A stretch of 64,000 nt of DNA from Phoenix dactylifera (GCF_009389715.1 NW_024067740.1:372001-436000), one strand, 5' to 3'. Shown: positions 45,443 through 59,519, counted from the first letter of the stretch. Made by a program: numbers and translations. The notes: generated by a model from the letters alone, not told the origin.

Positions 45443-48400
45443 TCACGGAACAAGCCGCTGTGGATCACGAGGGAAAAGTGATGTTTTGCGTATGTTGTTG
45501 AGAGCACAGAAAAGCATAACCACTCGCTCCAGGCCCACACCAAACCCACCATGTGGAGGTGCACCATACCTGCAATAAAGTGAAGCAGATTGGCATGAAG
45601 CAAAATTCATTATTCACATAAGAACCTAATATCCATTTCTAAATCAAGCACAGAATAGAAATGATCGTCGACGACACTGTTCTTCTCAATACAGTGTGAG
45701 GACCAAGGAGAAGCTCTGCTAATCAACATCTGACGACTTCAGAAATACGCAACCTTTATATGCACTAACAGACTTTATTCTGGTAAAACTGCTTTCTTTC
45801 GTCTTTTTTTCTCCTTTGTTTTTTCTGATTTATATGATGAATAAGCTAGTTAAATAAACTATCCAAGGTGCTAAAGTCATACATGACCAGGTGGACCAGA
45901 GACGAAAACTCCACAGTAAAATAGGTGGAGAAATTGGCATCCTGGGTATTGATTCGGGTCTTGTGCATGAGACGAGAAAGGAAAAAGGTGAGAGCCAGCC
46001 TGTTTTTACGTTTTCTACAGTGAAGGTGAGAAGTTATAAACACTTGGTCTGGAAGCCAATCATTAAAAATTCCAACTGTAACAACATTTTTACCCATGTC
46101 CAACCGATTTCAGTGCAAGTTGACATGGGTTAACAGTTATGAAGCTTGGGCTACCAAACCATTCCTGTGACACGAGCACCACAGACAACACAGGGTTTCA
46201 GCTTTTAAAATTGATGCATGCATCTTCACAAAAAACCTATGTTGCTTTTAAAAGGAAAACCACGAAAAGAAAAGGCACAAAAAATATAGAAGAAAAAATA
46301 AATAAAAAATGTGACTTCATACCGGAAAGAGTCAATATATGTTGATATAGTCTTAACATCAATGCCACATGCCTCTGCACGTTTCGTCAATAACTCAGGT
46401 AAGTGTATTCTCTGAGCCCCTGAAATTATCTCCTCGCCTAGAAGAAATGTCAAAACAGATTAGAGCACAGCAGAACATTCTAAATTTCCAGCATATTTTA
46501 CAATACTATTGGAAGCAACTTTCTACACAGATCCAAGTTCTAAACCATCCTATGTGACTCGAAATCATGACAACTAAAGTAACAGGAGTCAGACATGGAC
46601 AGGCATCTATAATACTAGGCACAGCATTTATTGGATATTATATTTTTTTCAAATATAAGTGGTAATGTCATTTTCTTTTAGCAAATTCTCAGATACTATA
46701 ATCATCGTATATCGTCCAGATATGATGGTAGGAAACTGAAGAGCATGGTGTTCTTGTATATTCCAGAAAAAATATGATATTAATGATGTACAACATTTAT
46801 GTGTTATTATTTATTCAGATATTATTTGTTTTGATCATATATGACCTAATCTGAAAAACAGAGAGGTTTAGGAAGCCATGTAAACATGGTATTTTTGACT
46901 TGGCTTAAAATATTAACCAATTAATGGTGTTGAAAGTCCTCCCAGGGGCATTTGCTACATTTGAATATATTGTTCTCCAAAATATAAAAGCCACTAATCA
47001 GCAAAGTTTAAGGGCTGCAAAATCCATGTGCAATTTAATTAACGCTTTTGACTCACATTATACGAATCAGAGCATGGAAGATTTGCATGATTTTTATATG
47101 ATGTAATAAAAATATTGAATTACAACAATACTTGTAATCACATAACCAGTTGACCTCATTTTAGGCAAGGAAAAAAGGCATGCCTGTAACATAAAAGAAG
47201 ACTTTGTAACTTGAAGAAATTCATCTTATGTAAATGTCACAAATAGAACTTAAAATGTTAATGAGTATACAATTTTCAGTAGCTTGTCACCATAAAAATC
47301 ACTGAGACTATAATTAACCACCATCAATAGAATTTTCAGTAAACAACAAATAGAATTTACTTCTCACCTCGAATGAAGACATCAAATGAATTACTATATG
47401 CCAGATCATCATAACAGGGCATGGTGTAGAATGGTCTCACAGCCAAAGGATACCGATAAAGAATATAAAATTCAGTGTCATATCTGTGTTGGCAAGTAAG
47501 AAGATCATGAGCTTAGCCAACAGTTCTTGTATGAAAGGAAAATAAACAAATGTAATAGTGATATTATAAACTCACTTCTCACGAACAAGCTGACCCAATT
47601 TTTTCTCCGCCTCTGTATTTAAATCCCCAAAAGGATCAACTTCTATTCCAGCTTCCTGTTTAAATGAGTCGAACTGATCGTCATTGAAAGAAAAGCCACA
47701 GCAGTCCAACCACAATTTTATTTTTTATTGTTAGATAGCCAATAAGATAGGACATACTACTAGTTCACTAATTCATAGCTAATTTATTGTTAAAAATAGC
47801 TTTACAGGTCAATTGTTTTCCGCAGCATAACTTCTTACAAATTCATAGCTATGCGCAGCCTTATTCAACTCACGCCTCCTTGCAATTTCAATCATAACAA
47901 AATTAGATAAATCCATTCCCTAAATCATCCACTTCGTGGTTTTTACATCTCTTCGCTGAGCTAATAAATTTAATGCTCCAGGATATGATAATTTCTTAAG
48001 TTAAAACTTTTACAAAAAGTTATCGGCATCAAGTTTCAAAATAATATCATTATTCAAAACAAATTCTTGCATATCATCACAATTAAGTTCGGTAGTTGCA
48101 TGCCCATGAACTTAGACTGGAAATTTGCTATTCAATCCATTTAATTCAAAGGTAATGGGCAATTCAAGTAAATAAGTAATCCTTGTTTATTTAGCAACCA
48201 TCTTCAATATTCAGCCAACACCTGCTGCCAATACCCAAGGATAATTACTCAACAAATTTATGTCCTACTTCAATCTATATGTAACTTCAATTTCGTATTT
48301 AGTTCTCGTATCCAAGCATAAAACACCAGTCTCATAATTCCTCTTCTAGCATGTGAGATTCTAGGAAGTATATGGCAAGAGTAAATGAAAAAACACAAAG

Positions 48401-51400
48401 ATGACTATTGGCAGAGGAGAAACTCAAAAATGCATACAAATGAGTCAGAGAATATGTCAATAATGATAATCAAAGGCCAGGCAGAAGGCAGGCACCTTAA
48501 GCATTTGGACACCCTCCAGAAAAGTGAGTCGCAAGGTCTTCCGCAAGTACTACAATGCATACAGATTAAGCACAATCAAAAACAGAGATAGACAGGCAAA
48601 AGTCAGGAAAATAAAATAATTTTGTGTAACATGTCCTGACAGGGGCAGACAGACTATCCAGTGGATGACATTTAATTGTTTAGCAATTTTTCTTTTTAAA
48701 GGATATAAAAATAATGTCCTTTACCTTCAAAGGTTCAAAGGGATATTGTTTGTTGATTGCATCCAATTCCTTCTTGCAGTTCTCATTCAAATAGTCAAAC
48801 ATTGCAACAAACAAACGGTCCACAATATCACAAACCTGCATAAACAATCACAAGCTTTCATGGTTAAGCTGATAAATGAACTGAACTCAAAGATGCACAT
48901 CAATTTATTCTACCTCAAAATAATGTTCCTTGATCTCCATTTCAACATCAAGGCCGACAAACTCACACAAATGCCTATGCGTAAAGGAGTCTTCTGCTCT
49001 GAATACAGAACCAACTTCGAATACACGTCCAAAACCGCCACATATTGCCATTTGCTTATAAAGCTGAGGTGATTGTGCCAAGCAGGCAGGTTGACCCTTG
49101 TAGTCCAGTTTAAATACAGCTGCACCACCTTCGCTTGATCCAGGTACAAGCTTGGGAGTATGGATCCCCACAAATCCCTCGGACAGCAGAAAACGTCTAA
49201 ACATCTGCACCAGTGCACTGGTTGATTCAGAATCCATACTCCATTTTTAAGATTATAATGACATTATTTCTTTATATTCTTGAAAAAATATGATAAGTAG
49301 AACAAAAAATTTCCAACAATGCAAAAAAGAGATGCTCATCTAGAAAAGAAACTCAAAGCGGTTCCTGTTGTTTGTCAGTTTAATCAAGACCAGATGATGA
49401 CAAAGCATGAATCGAGGTTGAATCCTTTTTTGTTATCTTGATGAAAATAGGTCAGGCTCTGCCCATCTCTCTCTCACAAAAACACATATGCATGCACATG
49501 CAATATGCACTCACATGCACACACAAAAGAAAAGGAAGAAGAAAAATTCAGGTTAGGCACCCAATCGATTTCTGCATAACCTAACAACCAATTGGGCCTT
49601 TAAATAGGACTCACAATATCTAGTTATCTCTAATTTACAAGGATGTTTGTTTTCATAAGACTGCATGCACATGCAAAGTTTGATGTCAGTTAAGAAGATG
49701 TGCACTTACATCTTCAACATGACATTGAATACGGAAAGTTGCTTGGTTTGCAGGAGTGCGCACGTCGAGAACTCTATAATTCAAGCGAGTGTCCTGGCCA
49801 ACACGAACAAGCTGCTCTCCAGTCTGTGCCAGTCCAATTGTTGCATTAGAAACTTGATCATTAAACAAAGTTTACAATGAAAAAGATGAGTGACTAGAAT
49901 ATAAATCTGTTGCTCCAAATTGTAGAACTCATAATTAACTGTTACGTGGAAAACACAGCTTCCATCAAATCAATTTGTTATTGTGTTACTTCAACATGCG
50001 AGCAAAATGCCCCAGAAAAGCTTTTTCGAGCAAAATCAATCTGTTGCTTGAAATTTTTAAGTTATCAAACTTACCTGTTCAGCTTTTTCAAATTCCATCT
50101 CACTTCGTGCTGCATCCTCAATATTGATAGGCAAATTCTGCACAGCTCTATTGACACAGAAAAGCTTCCTCACTTGAACTTCCACCTGCAGAAAGACCAT
50201 GAGTAGCTGAGATTGCCGCTACTCAGAAAAAGATAAACCAAACAGGAATTCCATAGCAAAAGACCACTAATAGCTGTGGAGAAATGCATATACAATTATT
50301 AAGGTAGTGTAACCACTCGTAGGAAGCTAATAGAAAGGATAAAAGATTTTTTTTTTTTTTTTGAGAGAGAGAGAGAGACAGAAAGATATAAAAAATCAAG
50401 TTCAGGCGTTCAGCTAATGGCAGGTCCCAATATATTCGTACTTTCTTACTAAAATAATGGGATGCTTTTCCATCAATGCATAAAACTGATAAAGCAAGAA
50501 ACCTAAAAATTAACAACAATAAAGTAACATGAAAGACAAATATTACCTATGAGAGCCAAATAAAGAAAGAAGTAACTGGTTTCATTTTTCTTCACTTGAA
50601 TAAGAGATCGACAGCCTATTGTTTCATACAAGTAGCCCTGACAGGGATAAAGGCTTGGATTTGCGGAGTTACTTTTTTTGCATATTACATGTACTAAACC
50701 TCATCAAGAAAACAACGGAGGGGCAGCAGGCGAAGGATAATGGCAACGGCAGTGGAAGCTATAAAAATTATTTTTTAAAAAAAAACAGCACTCAGGAAAC
50801 TCCACGATTCACAAAACCTGGCCTCAAGCAAACTTTCAACAAAGATTAAGAGAGAGTACAGACCTCAGTAAGGCCCTCTTGATTTTCCTCGTCTCCCAAC
50901 AAAAAACCTTGAGCCAAGATCTAGTTCTGATTTTTCTTTTTTGCTTTTTTTTTGATTAACTGAGAAATAGGCTGCTAAATTTCTCTAGGAAATTAATAAG
51001 GAATATATTTTATTTGACAACGGAGAGAAGAGTGAGTAATATTGGGATTCTTCCTCCTCTGCCGTAAGCGGAGAAGAATTGAAGTTAAAAAAAAAAAAAA
51101 AAACCTCTTGTTGCGATTTGGATCATTCCAAACTTACAATTGGCAGCGCCTAACATCAAACCATTCAATGGCAGCTAAGAATTAGTAAATTATTAAAGCA
51201 AAGCCTACGACATTTGGGACGAAGACGGTCTACCTGCTGGGTGGTGCCCTTGATGGGTTCCTTGGGAATGGAGACGACCCCTTCGACGTCGACGATGGAC
51301 TCCTTGCTGAGACCCGTGGCGAACTTGACCATCTGAGGGCTCACGCACTCCTTGTTGACAACCAGCACGCACTGAACCGTGCTCACGGAGTGCCTCACCA

Positions 51401-51755
51401 CCAGAAACACCATCTTCTTGCTGACCGGCCTGATTGCCTGGGCGGCGCCCCGGATCAGGACTGTACGGTCAGCCAGCTCGGCGTCCAAAGACCCGATCTC
51501 CGTCCACCGGCGACCGCTGATCGCCTTCGACTGGATCTCCTCCGTCGGGACGTCGCCGTAGTTCCCGGAGAAGGGGTCGGCTTCTGCGGACTCCACGGAG
51601 GCGGCGGCGGCGGCCGCGGCCTCTTGCTGCTTGCGGAGCCTCTCGGCCTTCTGGGCCTCCTTCTTCGCCTGCTTCTTGCTGAGATTCGCCGGCTCGGAGC
51701 CGTTCTCGCCGGCGGAAGGAGGCGTTTGGGAGGATTCCGGCTCGGTGGACGCCAT
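45443..51755 (-). CDS. Aspartate--tRNA ligase, cytosolic type, 9 exons, complete
   Basis: It attaches aspartate to tRNA-Asp in the cytosol. Exons on the minus strand: 51234-51755, 50075-50185, 49710-49823, 48914-49204, 48725-48835, 47576-47655, 47368-47483, 46323-46437, 45443-45569. They sum to 528 codons plus stop, in frame at every GT-AG junction. The start is [13 protein letters not shown]; an upstream in-frame Met nine codons earlier is less likely. Residues 30-65 are a Lys/Ala-rich extension usual in eukaryotic AspRS. An OB-fold anticodon-binding domain follows ([17 protein letters not shown] on). The class II core has [19 protein letters not shown], motif 2 ([20 protein letters not shown], about 325-340) and motif 3 ([13 protein letters not shown] near the end). 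No organellar targeting peptide is apparent. It is convergent with OSC, and parts of its 3' half are duplicated at 6-10 kb. Confidence 0.95.
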
Positions 51756-52799
51756 GGTTTCAGTACGCCGAGAACGCCGCAAGGCAACCCTAGATATGGC
51801 GGAAAAACCCTCCTAGTTTTCAAAGAGATATAGAGAGAGAACGATAATAATAGAAGGTCCAGACTCCAGAGATAATCTCCTTACTAATATATCCGAAAGT
51901 GTAATATTGCTTGCTGGGCGAGGTGAGGGCGTTGATCCTCGTGCGAGAACCCGAGGCTCAGAGTTCTATGTGCGAGAACCCGAGGCTCAGAGTTCCATGC
52001 GCGAGAACCCCCGCGCTTAGACTCTAGAGTTCCCCTCGGTGCGAGAACCCAAGGAATCGCAGCGGGGGACACGAGCCGCCACGCGGCGCGGGTTCGCATA
52101 AACCCGAGGGCGACAAATGAAACCCTCGTGCCGACAAAGCAAACGTGACCGCCAAGGAAGCAATTCGCAGCCGCAGCCAGAGGCCTTCCTTCGTATCGTA
52201 TTAGTATTATAATGGACAATGGCTGGTACGTCATGCGACCGTTAATCTATTACAGTGACCATTTGACAACACAGAATCACCACTTCTAATTAACATTTCA
52301 GTGCTCGGCCGGAGCCAACAAAAAATAATTTCATACAATAGATAAACCCTAGCTCAAATCCCTCGTTAGAAGAAAGGTGACGTCCATTTATTTTAGTGGT
52401 CTGCGTTCCTGGGTCCTGCTCTCCCACATCTCATCGGAGACCAAGGGATCATTACAACGCTCGTCACCGGGCTGCCTCCCACAGGGTGTCGAATACGTGC
52501 AGCGCAGCCTTAATTCACTATGACTGTAGTTAATTGATGAATGAGACGGGCCCCAGGAATAATATACAAGAGGCTAATTAACCAGCAATCAGGATTATAT
52601 ATTAGGACTGAATCCTCTACCATTATATGCCCGGGAGTATCTAGTAAGCAATCTATGTCTTTGTACAAGTGAAAAGAGGAAGCCATGCACAGAGAGAGAT
52701 TCTATGCAAGGTAAGATTACTGAAGAAATTCTGCAATCCACTGAGACGTCTTTCAAGGCTTAAAGCTTAAGTTGGTCGAAGAAGGTTCAAAAGTTGAGA
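51756..52799 (-). promoter_or_regulatory. AspRS promoter region / START gene 3' flank
   Basis: This 1.04-kb gap separates two minus-strand genes. It holds the AspRS promoter and leader (close to 51756) and a 29-bp tandem repeat (51941-52055). No gene is seen. The 116-codon minus frame at 51884-52234 overlaps the tandem repeat and has no known relatives that I recognise. Confidence 0.5.
51941..52055. repeat. 29-bp tandem repeat upstream of AspRS
   Basis: gtgcgagaacccgaggctca + gagttctat at 51941-51969 is repeated at 51970-51998 with one change. Diverged units follow near 51999 and 52040. Confidence 0.85.
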
Positions 52800-55700
52800 T
52801 CAGCCACGGCTCCTTGGCTCATGTCTAGCCTTCGCAACACGGTTCGTCTCGGCTTGTCCTGATGCCGGTCCGTGCTTCATGAGCTTCTTCAGGATGCATG
52901 CCATGGCCAGCTGAGTGCCAAGCCTGGAGCTACCTCGAGACAGACAGACAATGCCTCCAAGAAGCAACAATCCATTTGCTATCCACTTCTTTGAGGGCCT
53001 TCTTGGTAGTTCCTTCCCTGATGCATTCCTGACAACTTGCCTGCCATAGGTACCGCCACCTGGGCTCTCAGAGAGTCCTTGCTGACTTATCTCAGCATCA
53101 GCCTCCAACATTGGTGGAACCTGAGAAAGAAAACAAACTGATTTTGTTTACGAACCACCTTCTTTGATAACATAATCTTTTTGATAACTCGAATTAATCA
53201 AAACTAGAAAGAAAGCAGTATGGTTACACTTCCAACTTGACAAACCCTACTCCGCTTGCTCTTTCTTAGGCGACAAAACAAACTCTCATCTGAGTCCATT
53301 GATGGAGACAGACCGACGTGGAGTTGCAGAGATATCTCCACAACCTAATTGCCCATTACACTATTCAGTATAAGCGGCACCAATGCTCAGATTGGCTGCA
53401 TACTTACTACATAGCCCTACTAAAGATAATAACCACATGCAAGATGCGACATGTTTCGTGTGGAAAATTGAAGAGAGCTGGAACGCAGGATGAGGAACCA
53501 AACTGTAATTTGTCATGCTGGTCTTATTGAAACACATGGGAGGACGAATATGACAAAAAGTCAAAAAATACGTGTAAGTTTTTAAGGATACTAGCTGGAT
53601 AAGGTTTCTGCAACCACGCCCATTTTTCAGTGGTCATCTTTTTTTGGCTCCAAATGGAAGGAGTATCAAATCAATGGGTCACTTCAGGATAGCAACTGCC
53701 AGACACGATGGTTATCAAACAATTCATTTGGCAATCTATCACCAACAGTATTTTACGGTTCAAAAGAAAACTTGGTGAAAGGATAAGTAGAAAAGTTGAT
53801 ATGTCCCCAGCACATCTTTTATAAAAGTTAAAGCCAAAGAAAGATTGGGTGGCTGTTGCCTCCCTTAGTATCAAAAAAAAAAAAAAAGCCAAAGAAAGAT
53901 ATATGAAAGCATTATATCCATCTCTTCCACTCTTCTATAACTTTGGTGCGGTGTTTTACTATAAAAGAAAAACATAGGCTGGATTTTGGTCTTTTTTTTT
54001 TGCTCCCCTTATTATAAAAAGAACATATTTATAGGCTGGTGTCATAAAGGAGCACTGACCTTTTGGATAAGTCTGAGCAGAGTTGCAACAGAGGTTGAGC
54101 GACTGCGGATGCGGGGAGTATATTCACGCAGTGCATTATTCATCTTGCACACATAATTCCATATCCCCTTGGCAAAAGCCAGTTTTGCCATCTCCACATT
54201 CAGGCCAGCATCTTCCTGATGCACCATTGTGATCTCACATGCATCCCTACCAGGAACTACACTCACAATTATTAACGAATCAGCATACGTCAACAATGAG
54301 AGTACAAACAGAACAAGAGATGTGAAGAGGTAACAACTAGGTAATGAAGAGTTATATATCACAGCTACAACCGTTGCGCTCAGGAAAATCATACCAAGGA
54401 AACAGCAGAAAGCAGGCATCCAAAAATCAGCTCGGGGTCTACAATATTGAACTCATGTTTTAACATTTAACAGTGAATCAATCAAATCTCACTGTTCTTC
54501 AATGCTAATGCAAATGATACAACCATGATCAATCATCATTGGTCTATTTTGTACCAGACTTCATCAGTAGACAAGCAAGTAGACTAGAGTGAAACATTCT
54601 AATAACTGAAGACAGAGTGCTCCAATCTAAGCTCCAGGCATAAAAAATGGACTCAAGTGTATCCAGCTCACCAAATAAAATTTCGATGTTCTTCAAACAT
54701 TAATAGATAGATTGGTTTTGTACAACTGAAATCAGGTTCAATCTGTAGACCTTGCCCCAACTCCCAAGCCAGAGATGAGATGAACCAGAGTAGCTAAAAT
54801 AATGTTTTATAAGCTCAGAGTTATAGAATGGGCTTGAAATGCAGATCAGGTGAAGAGAAAGATGTCGGTAAAGATTTAGTCAACTTAACGAAGATCATTC
54901 TGTCAAGTAGTATATAACAGGGTAAAACAGATAGATTAGTTCTCTTGTACCAGACATATCATTCAACTTGATGTAAATACGATAGGATCCAATATGACAA
55001 GCTAACTTACTTTTCCTAATGCGCCAACCCGATCTGAAAAAACCAACTCGAACATATTTCCTCTGTCGTGGTACCAGCGGATGTTCACAGTCCTACCAGA
55101 GAAATAATAAGAATAGGTGAGAACACACTTTGACCTTGACAAGATAATATCAGAGATAAACCTACAAGATTGCAATTACAAGACATATTTATGGTAAACC
55201 ACCTTGTAGAGGCTTCACAGCCAACTCCACATGCCTCTTAGCTATAACCATTCATTTGAAATCTTATTCGTGTTTTCAAGTGTTAAGCATTTCCTGATGA
55301 TTAATAATTGGTTCCTGGCAACTAAAAAGTCACCAAAAATTATTGAATAGAACCTGGATACAACAAAAATAGTGACAAGTGACAGCATCAGCAATAATTG
55401 TATATAAGCGATAAGAATGTTGGTACCAACCAAGGTTTGCCATACCGGCTAGTATTGGTGCATACATATCATACCATACTGTACCGGTACCAAACAAGTA
55501 TGCAATATGGGGGGTGTACCGATACTCAGCACACCGAATTGACCTCCGTACCAAGTATATCAATACTATAATAGGATGGTATCGATATGGGGTTCAGCAC
55601 CGAGACAGCGAACCTTGGTGCCAACAATAGTATTCATTCAGAAATTGGTTCCAAATGTTAGCCCCAGCATAACTACTGAACAGCCGCGAGGAAAGGATTG

Positions 55701-58700
55701 CATCCAACATCTTAATATGAAAAATTAATATCATCTAAATGAGATGGGTTTTCTTGAGCAAAGTACAATCCATCAATCTTTCGGAACTCTTCAAACCCAC
55801 ATCGCAAATTGACATCAAAATACTTCATTGGTGCCAAATTATTGGCCAAGGCAACTATGGCAAAGGATGGGTCTGTCATGGAATCCTAGAGGGATTATGG
55901 GGACACTTGCAAAGGGCAGTTTGACAAACAGGATAGATGGCTAGTAAGTTCAATAATTTCCACAATATGATTGGATTCAGAACTTCTACTTTGAAGGAGA
56001 TTTGAATGTGAGAAATGAGTTTTCTCTATAAAAATTCGACAATGAATCTCAGTGTTGTGATTGCAAGTGTGGCCTGGTCTTTATTAGATATTTCAGGCAT
56101 CTCAAATATGATATCAACTTATCAAGATTGCCCTGATTTCATGAAAAATACTGCATACTTGGTTTTACAAGGGATTATTCAAGAAATGCATCGGACATCC
56201 CACAGATCTTCCACTAAAATCCAGCTAGCATATCACTTGCTGTTTCCAAAACAGCACAGCTTGGAATTCACTTTCATTAAAAAAATGCATAGATCATTTC
56301 AGTTATATTGCATACAGCATATAACTCCATTATACTATATCACAGAGAAAATGGATGCAGTGAAATATATACTTCACTTGTTGGTGAGTTGAATCATACA
56401 TTAAAAATATAAGATATCAGGCATTCTTGAAGCATGCAATCAAAAAAGTGTGGCTCAATGCACGAAACTCCCAACACTGCAGGGTTTGTTTAGAATCAGA
56501 TGTATGTAGCCTTACCCCCACGTGTAGCATGCAAATGTACTTACAAAACTATAAGACTGAGAAGATAGCAAGTATAACTCACCCTTATATAGCAGTAGAA
56601 GGTTTTATCTGTTCCTTCCCACACACGCCATGCCAATAAATACTCTCTTGGTGTCAGGAGAGGGAATTTTTTTATCATACGCCCAATTTCTGTCCCACTC
56701 ATTTCATCAGCCTGCAGCTGATCATGTTTGATCAAAGTCTTGTCCCACACTTTCCTGTACTCATTGTCCATGTAGAAGTCCCTTAATAGTTCAGTGGAGC
56801 ATCTCTCAAACGTTGTGACACTAAGGTATTTCAGGGGACCACCCTGAACAACACAGGCAAATGTGTCAGTCAGAAGCATTTCTTATACTATTGTTCCAGA
56901 GCTTGCTACAGTAGATGATAAGCAAGGCGTGTAAAGCCTCAGTTAACCTCAAAATCTGAATATTTAAATCACATTCAATCTGGTAGCAACTTTGTGATCA
57001 AAGTTTGGATTGCTGCCGACCAAGAAAAAAAAATGAAGACAAATTCTGACATATCAAGGTGCAAAAATATCATGAAGACAAATTCTGTGGAAATGCCTGA
57101 AACATCAGAAATGAAGTTAAAAATCTGGTGTAGCCATAACAGCAATTTGCCGTGCATAAATCCATATACAGTGGATACCATCATGCTCATGATAAGTATT
57201 CAGGTATCACAAATTTTAGCAAATGAAGTTGAATTCATCTGAGATAAGCCAGTTGAGCCATGATGAGATGTGTTTAGAAGCCACAAACTTATTTACATGT
57301 CTAGTAATAAATATTTTTTGAGAAAACCATTGGTAGACATGTAAATCAGTTTATGGCTTCTAACCATACCTCATCATTGCTAAACTGACTTGCATCAATT
57401 AATTTATGTTACATGATATTGACAACCTTAAATTTAGGAGAATGGAGCATAGCAGTGACCAGAATAATGTCTTTCAAAACAACTAAAGATTTTTGGTATC
57501 TCAAAAACATTGTAGAATTTTATAGATAATGATCAAGCAGAGTTCGAGCATAGGCAAAAGATTTCTGCCATCCAAGAACAAACACGACAAACAATAGTAC
57601 CTTGTAAAAAAGCTCCAATTTCATCCCATCTCTTAAGTCAAACCATGAGAAGGAAGTTCAGTGTCTCAGAAAGATATTTAAGAATGTATTATTATTTAGA
57701 ATGAGCTCTACCTAGGGAATCCAAGTTGAGGAGGAAGGTTTGGCAGCAATAGATTCAGTGCTCTTTAGCTGATGCAACATATGATGGACATTCAGAGACA
57801 AATGAGGCAATTAAGATGTTATAACCTAACAAAAAAACGTAAAAAAAGTTCAATCAACTTTTGAAAATCAAGATGTTTTAGCAATTTCGAGATCTTTTTA
57901 GTGAGGAAATTAATTAGACATGATCTAGTAATAAATGTACCAACTTTATTAGTGCAGGCTACAGTTCTTGCTAGTTCATCTAGTAAAAAAGTTTAGCCTC
58001 CCGGACACATAACAGACTTTCCATTTTGCTCATTAACTCATTAATGGCATTAGCGAGACATAATTTCTGCAAGCTTTACACGAAACAGAAGAAAAAATAA
58101 TTTCCGTATTTGCTGAAATGATGTAAAAGAAAATAGTATAATGATAAAATTTTGACCATATAATATATTACAAACCTGATTTAATCCATGCATAACGATT
58201 TGCAAAGATGGAATTCATTTATATCCGGGTTCTATGTTTAGCTTTGTGGATTCAGAAATCTCGATTACCAGATGATCAATCAACTGTGTTACGCTTCCGC
58301 AGCATAACCAAAGAACATCGACATATCCAAGAGTTGGCACCAAAACAATTAAAGGAGCATTACCTTTGGCCTGCAACACTTTGCATTGTATGATATATAG
58401 CTATTCTTTTTATCAATTACATCTTCCCATCTCTCTTTCTCTTTGAGCTTTCCTTCCAAACTGGTTATCAAGTCTTTCAAATCAGCGTCAGATATGATAT
58501 TCGATATCCTGAACATGAGAGCACAGGATTAGATGGAAGGGTTGAATGCTAGATGATATAGACTGAAGGAGCAGGAAGCAGCTAGTACTTTTAAAGAGCT
58601 GTAAAACGAACAGGACGAGATTACTATCTGTTACAATAACCTAGCAAATCTCAAGTACTAATCAAATCTCAACAATGAATAGGAACCCTGGTAAATCTAG

Positions 58701-59345
58701 AAAACAAAAGATAACATAAAATTTACGCTATAATGTACTCCATGCTGATCCACCATCATCCACAAACCCAAATTATAGAAGTTCGAAAAACATGGAGAAA
58801 AAGAAGTTAGAAGAAGAAGATCGAGAAAAAGAAAGCAAAATGAAGGCAAGTCCTGATTCTTTTCCTAGCTAATTCATTAAGCAGTCAGTATACAGCAAGT
58901 TATTGAGTTGCCGAGGGATGAAATCAGGCAGCACCGATCCAATTTAGAAAAATCATCAATACCCAATTCAGAACAAATCAAGCAATAGAAAAAAAAAGAA
59001 TAAACCGAAACGAAGGCGATAGCTACAAGAAAGAAACAAGGCGACTACAGGGAGATGAAAAGATCAGGAAGAAGGATTCCCTAGAGGATACCCCTTGGTA
59101 TCGAACCCTAGAGAAGGATTCCCGGTCGAGGATGGCGTCGTCGGGGTCGGGATCGGAATCGACTTGGGATCTCCAGAGAGGGGCGCGCGACGCCGCGAGA
59201 AGGCGCGTAGGAGCTGCCAGGAGAGGAGGACGACGACGACAATCGCCGTCGCCCACCCTCCGCCACCGCTTTGCCGCCAGAAATCCTTCGAATCTAGGGA
59301 TATTCCCCCCGGATTCGGAGAGAAGAGACGGGTTTTAGCCATCAA
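52800..59345 (-). CDS. START-domain lipid-binding protein with membrane segments, 6 exons, complete
   Basis: Exons on the minus strand: 59092-59345, 58364-58508, 56583-56843, 55011-55092, 54060-54256, 52800-53120. Total 1260 bp, 419 residues plus stop, in frame throughout. It starts MMAKTRLFSPNPGG; the second Met is an equal choice. Residues 31-48 (WATAIVVVVLLSWQLL) are a membrane segment near the N-terminus. The START domain spans about 90-330: ERWEDVIDKKNSYISYNAKC, GGPLKYLSVTTFERCST, FPLLTPREYLLAWRVWEG, DCEHPLVPRQRKYVRVGFF and IPGRDACEITMVHQEDAG. The C-terminus has KKWIANGLLLLGGIVCLSRG, a second possible membrane segment. It matches the plant family often named StAR-related lipid transfer 7-like. 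Binding or moving a membrane lipid is the family expectation; the ligand is not shown by sequence. Intron 3 holds a short hAT-like element. Confidence 0.92.
55431..55617. mobile_element. hAT-like TIR element, short class (187 bp)
   Basis: Ends are CAAGGTTTGCCATACCGG and the complement of CAAGGTTCGCTGTCTCGG. Flanks gtaccaac (55423-55430) and gtgccaac (55618-55625) match at 7 of 8 bases, an 8-bp target duplication. It lies in START-gene intron 3. Length and ends match the 186-bp copy at 28718. Confidence 0.82.
56844..58363 (-). other. START-gene intron 2
   Basis: A 1.5-kb intron with a long hairpin at 57246-57392. I recognise no gene in the rest. Confidence 0.7.
57246..57392. repeat. Long fold-back (about 57-bp arms) in START-gene intron 2
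   Basis: The left arm 57246-57302 (ending acttatttacatgtct) pairs with the right arm 57335-57392 (starting agacatgtaaatcagt) over nearly its full length with about ten mismatches, leaving a loop of about 32 bases. This is the shape of a small fold-back MITE. A microRNA-like precursor is an alternative. Confidence 0.8.
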
Positions 59346-59476
59346 TTCTTTCTTTCTTCCTACCTACAGTGTTGAGGCGACGACAGGGAGGAGAGGGGTG
59401 AAACAACTGAGAGGAAGAGACGAAGAGACGGTCTCGTGGATACCTTCCCGGGAGAGGAGGAAATAATAATAATAAT

Positions 59477-59519
<43 letters not shown>

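Noticed and set aside
51379-51833. Plus-strand frames antisense to AspRS exon 1
   Set aside because: They mirror the GC-rich first coding exon. The minus frame has clear AspRS similarity and splice sites.
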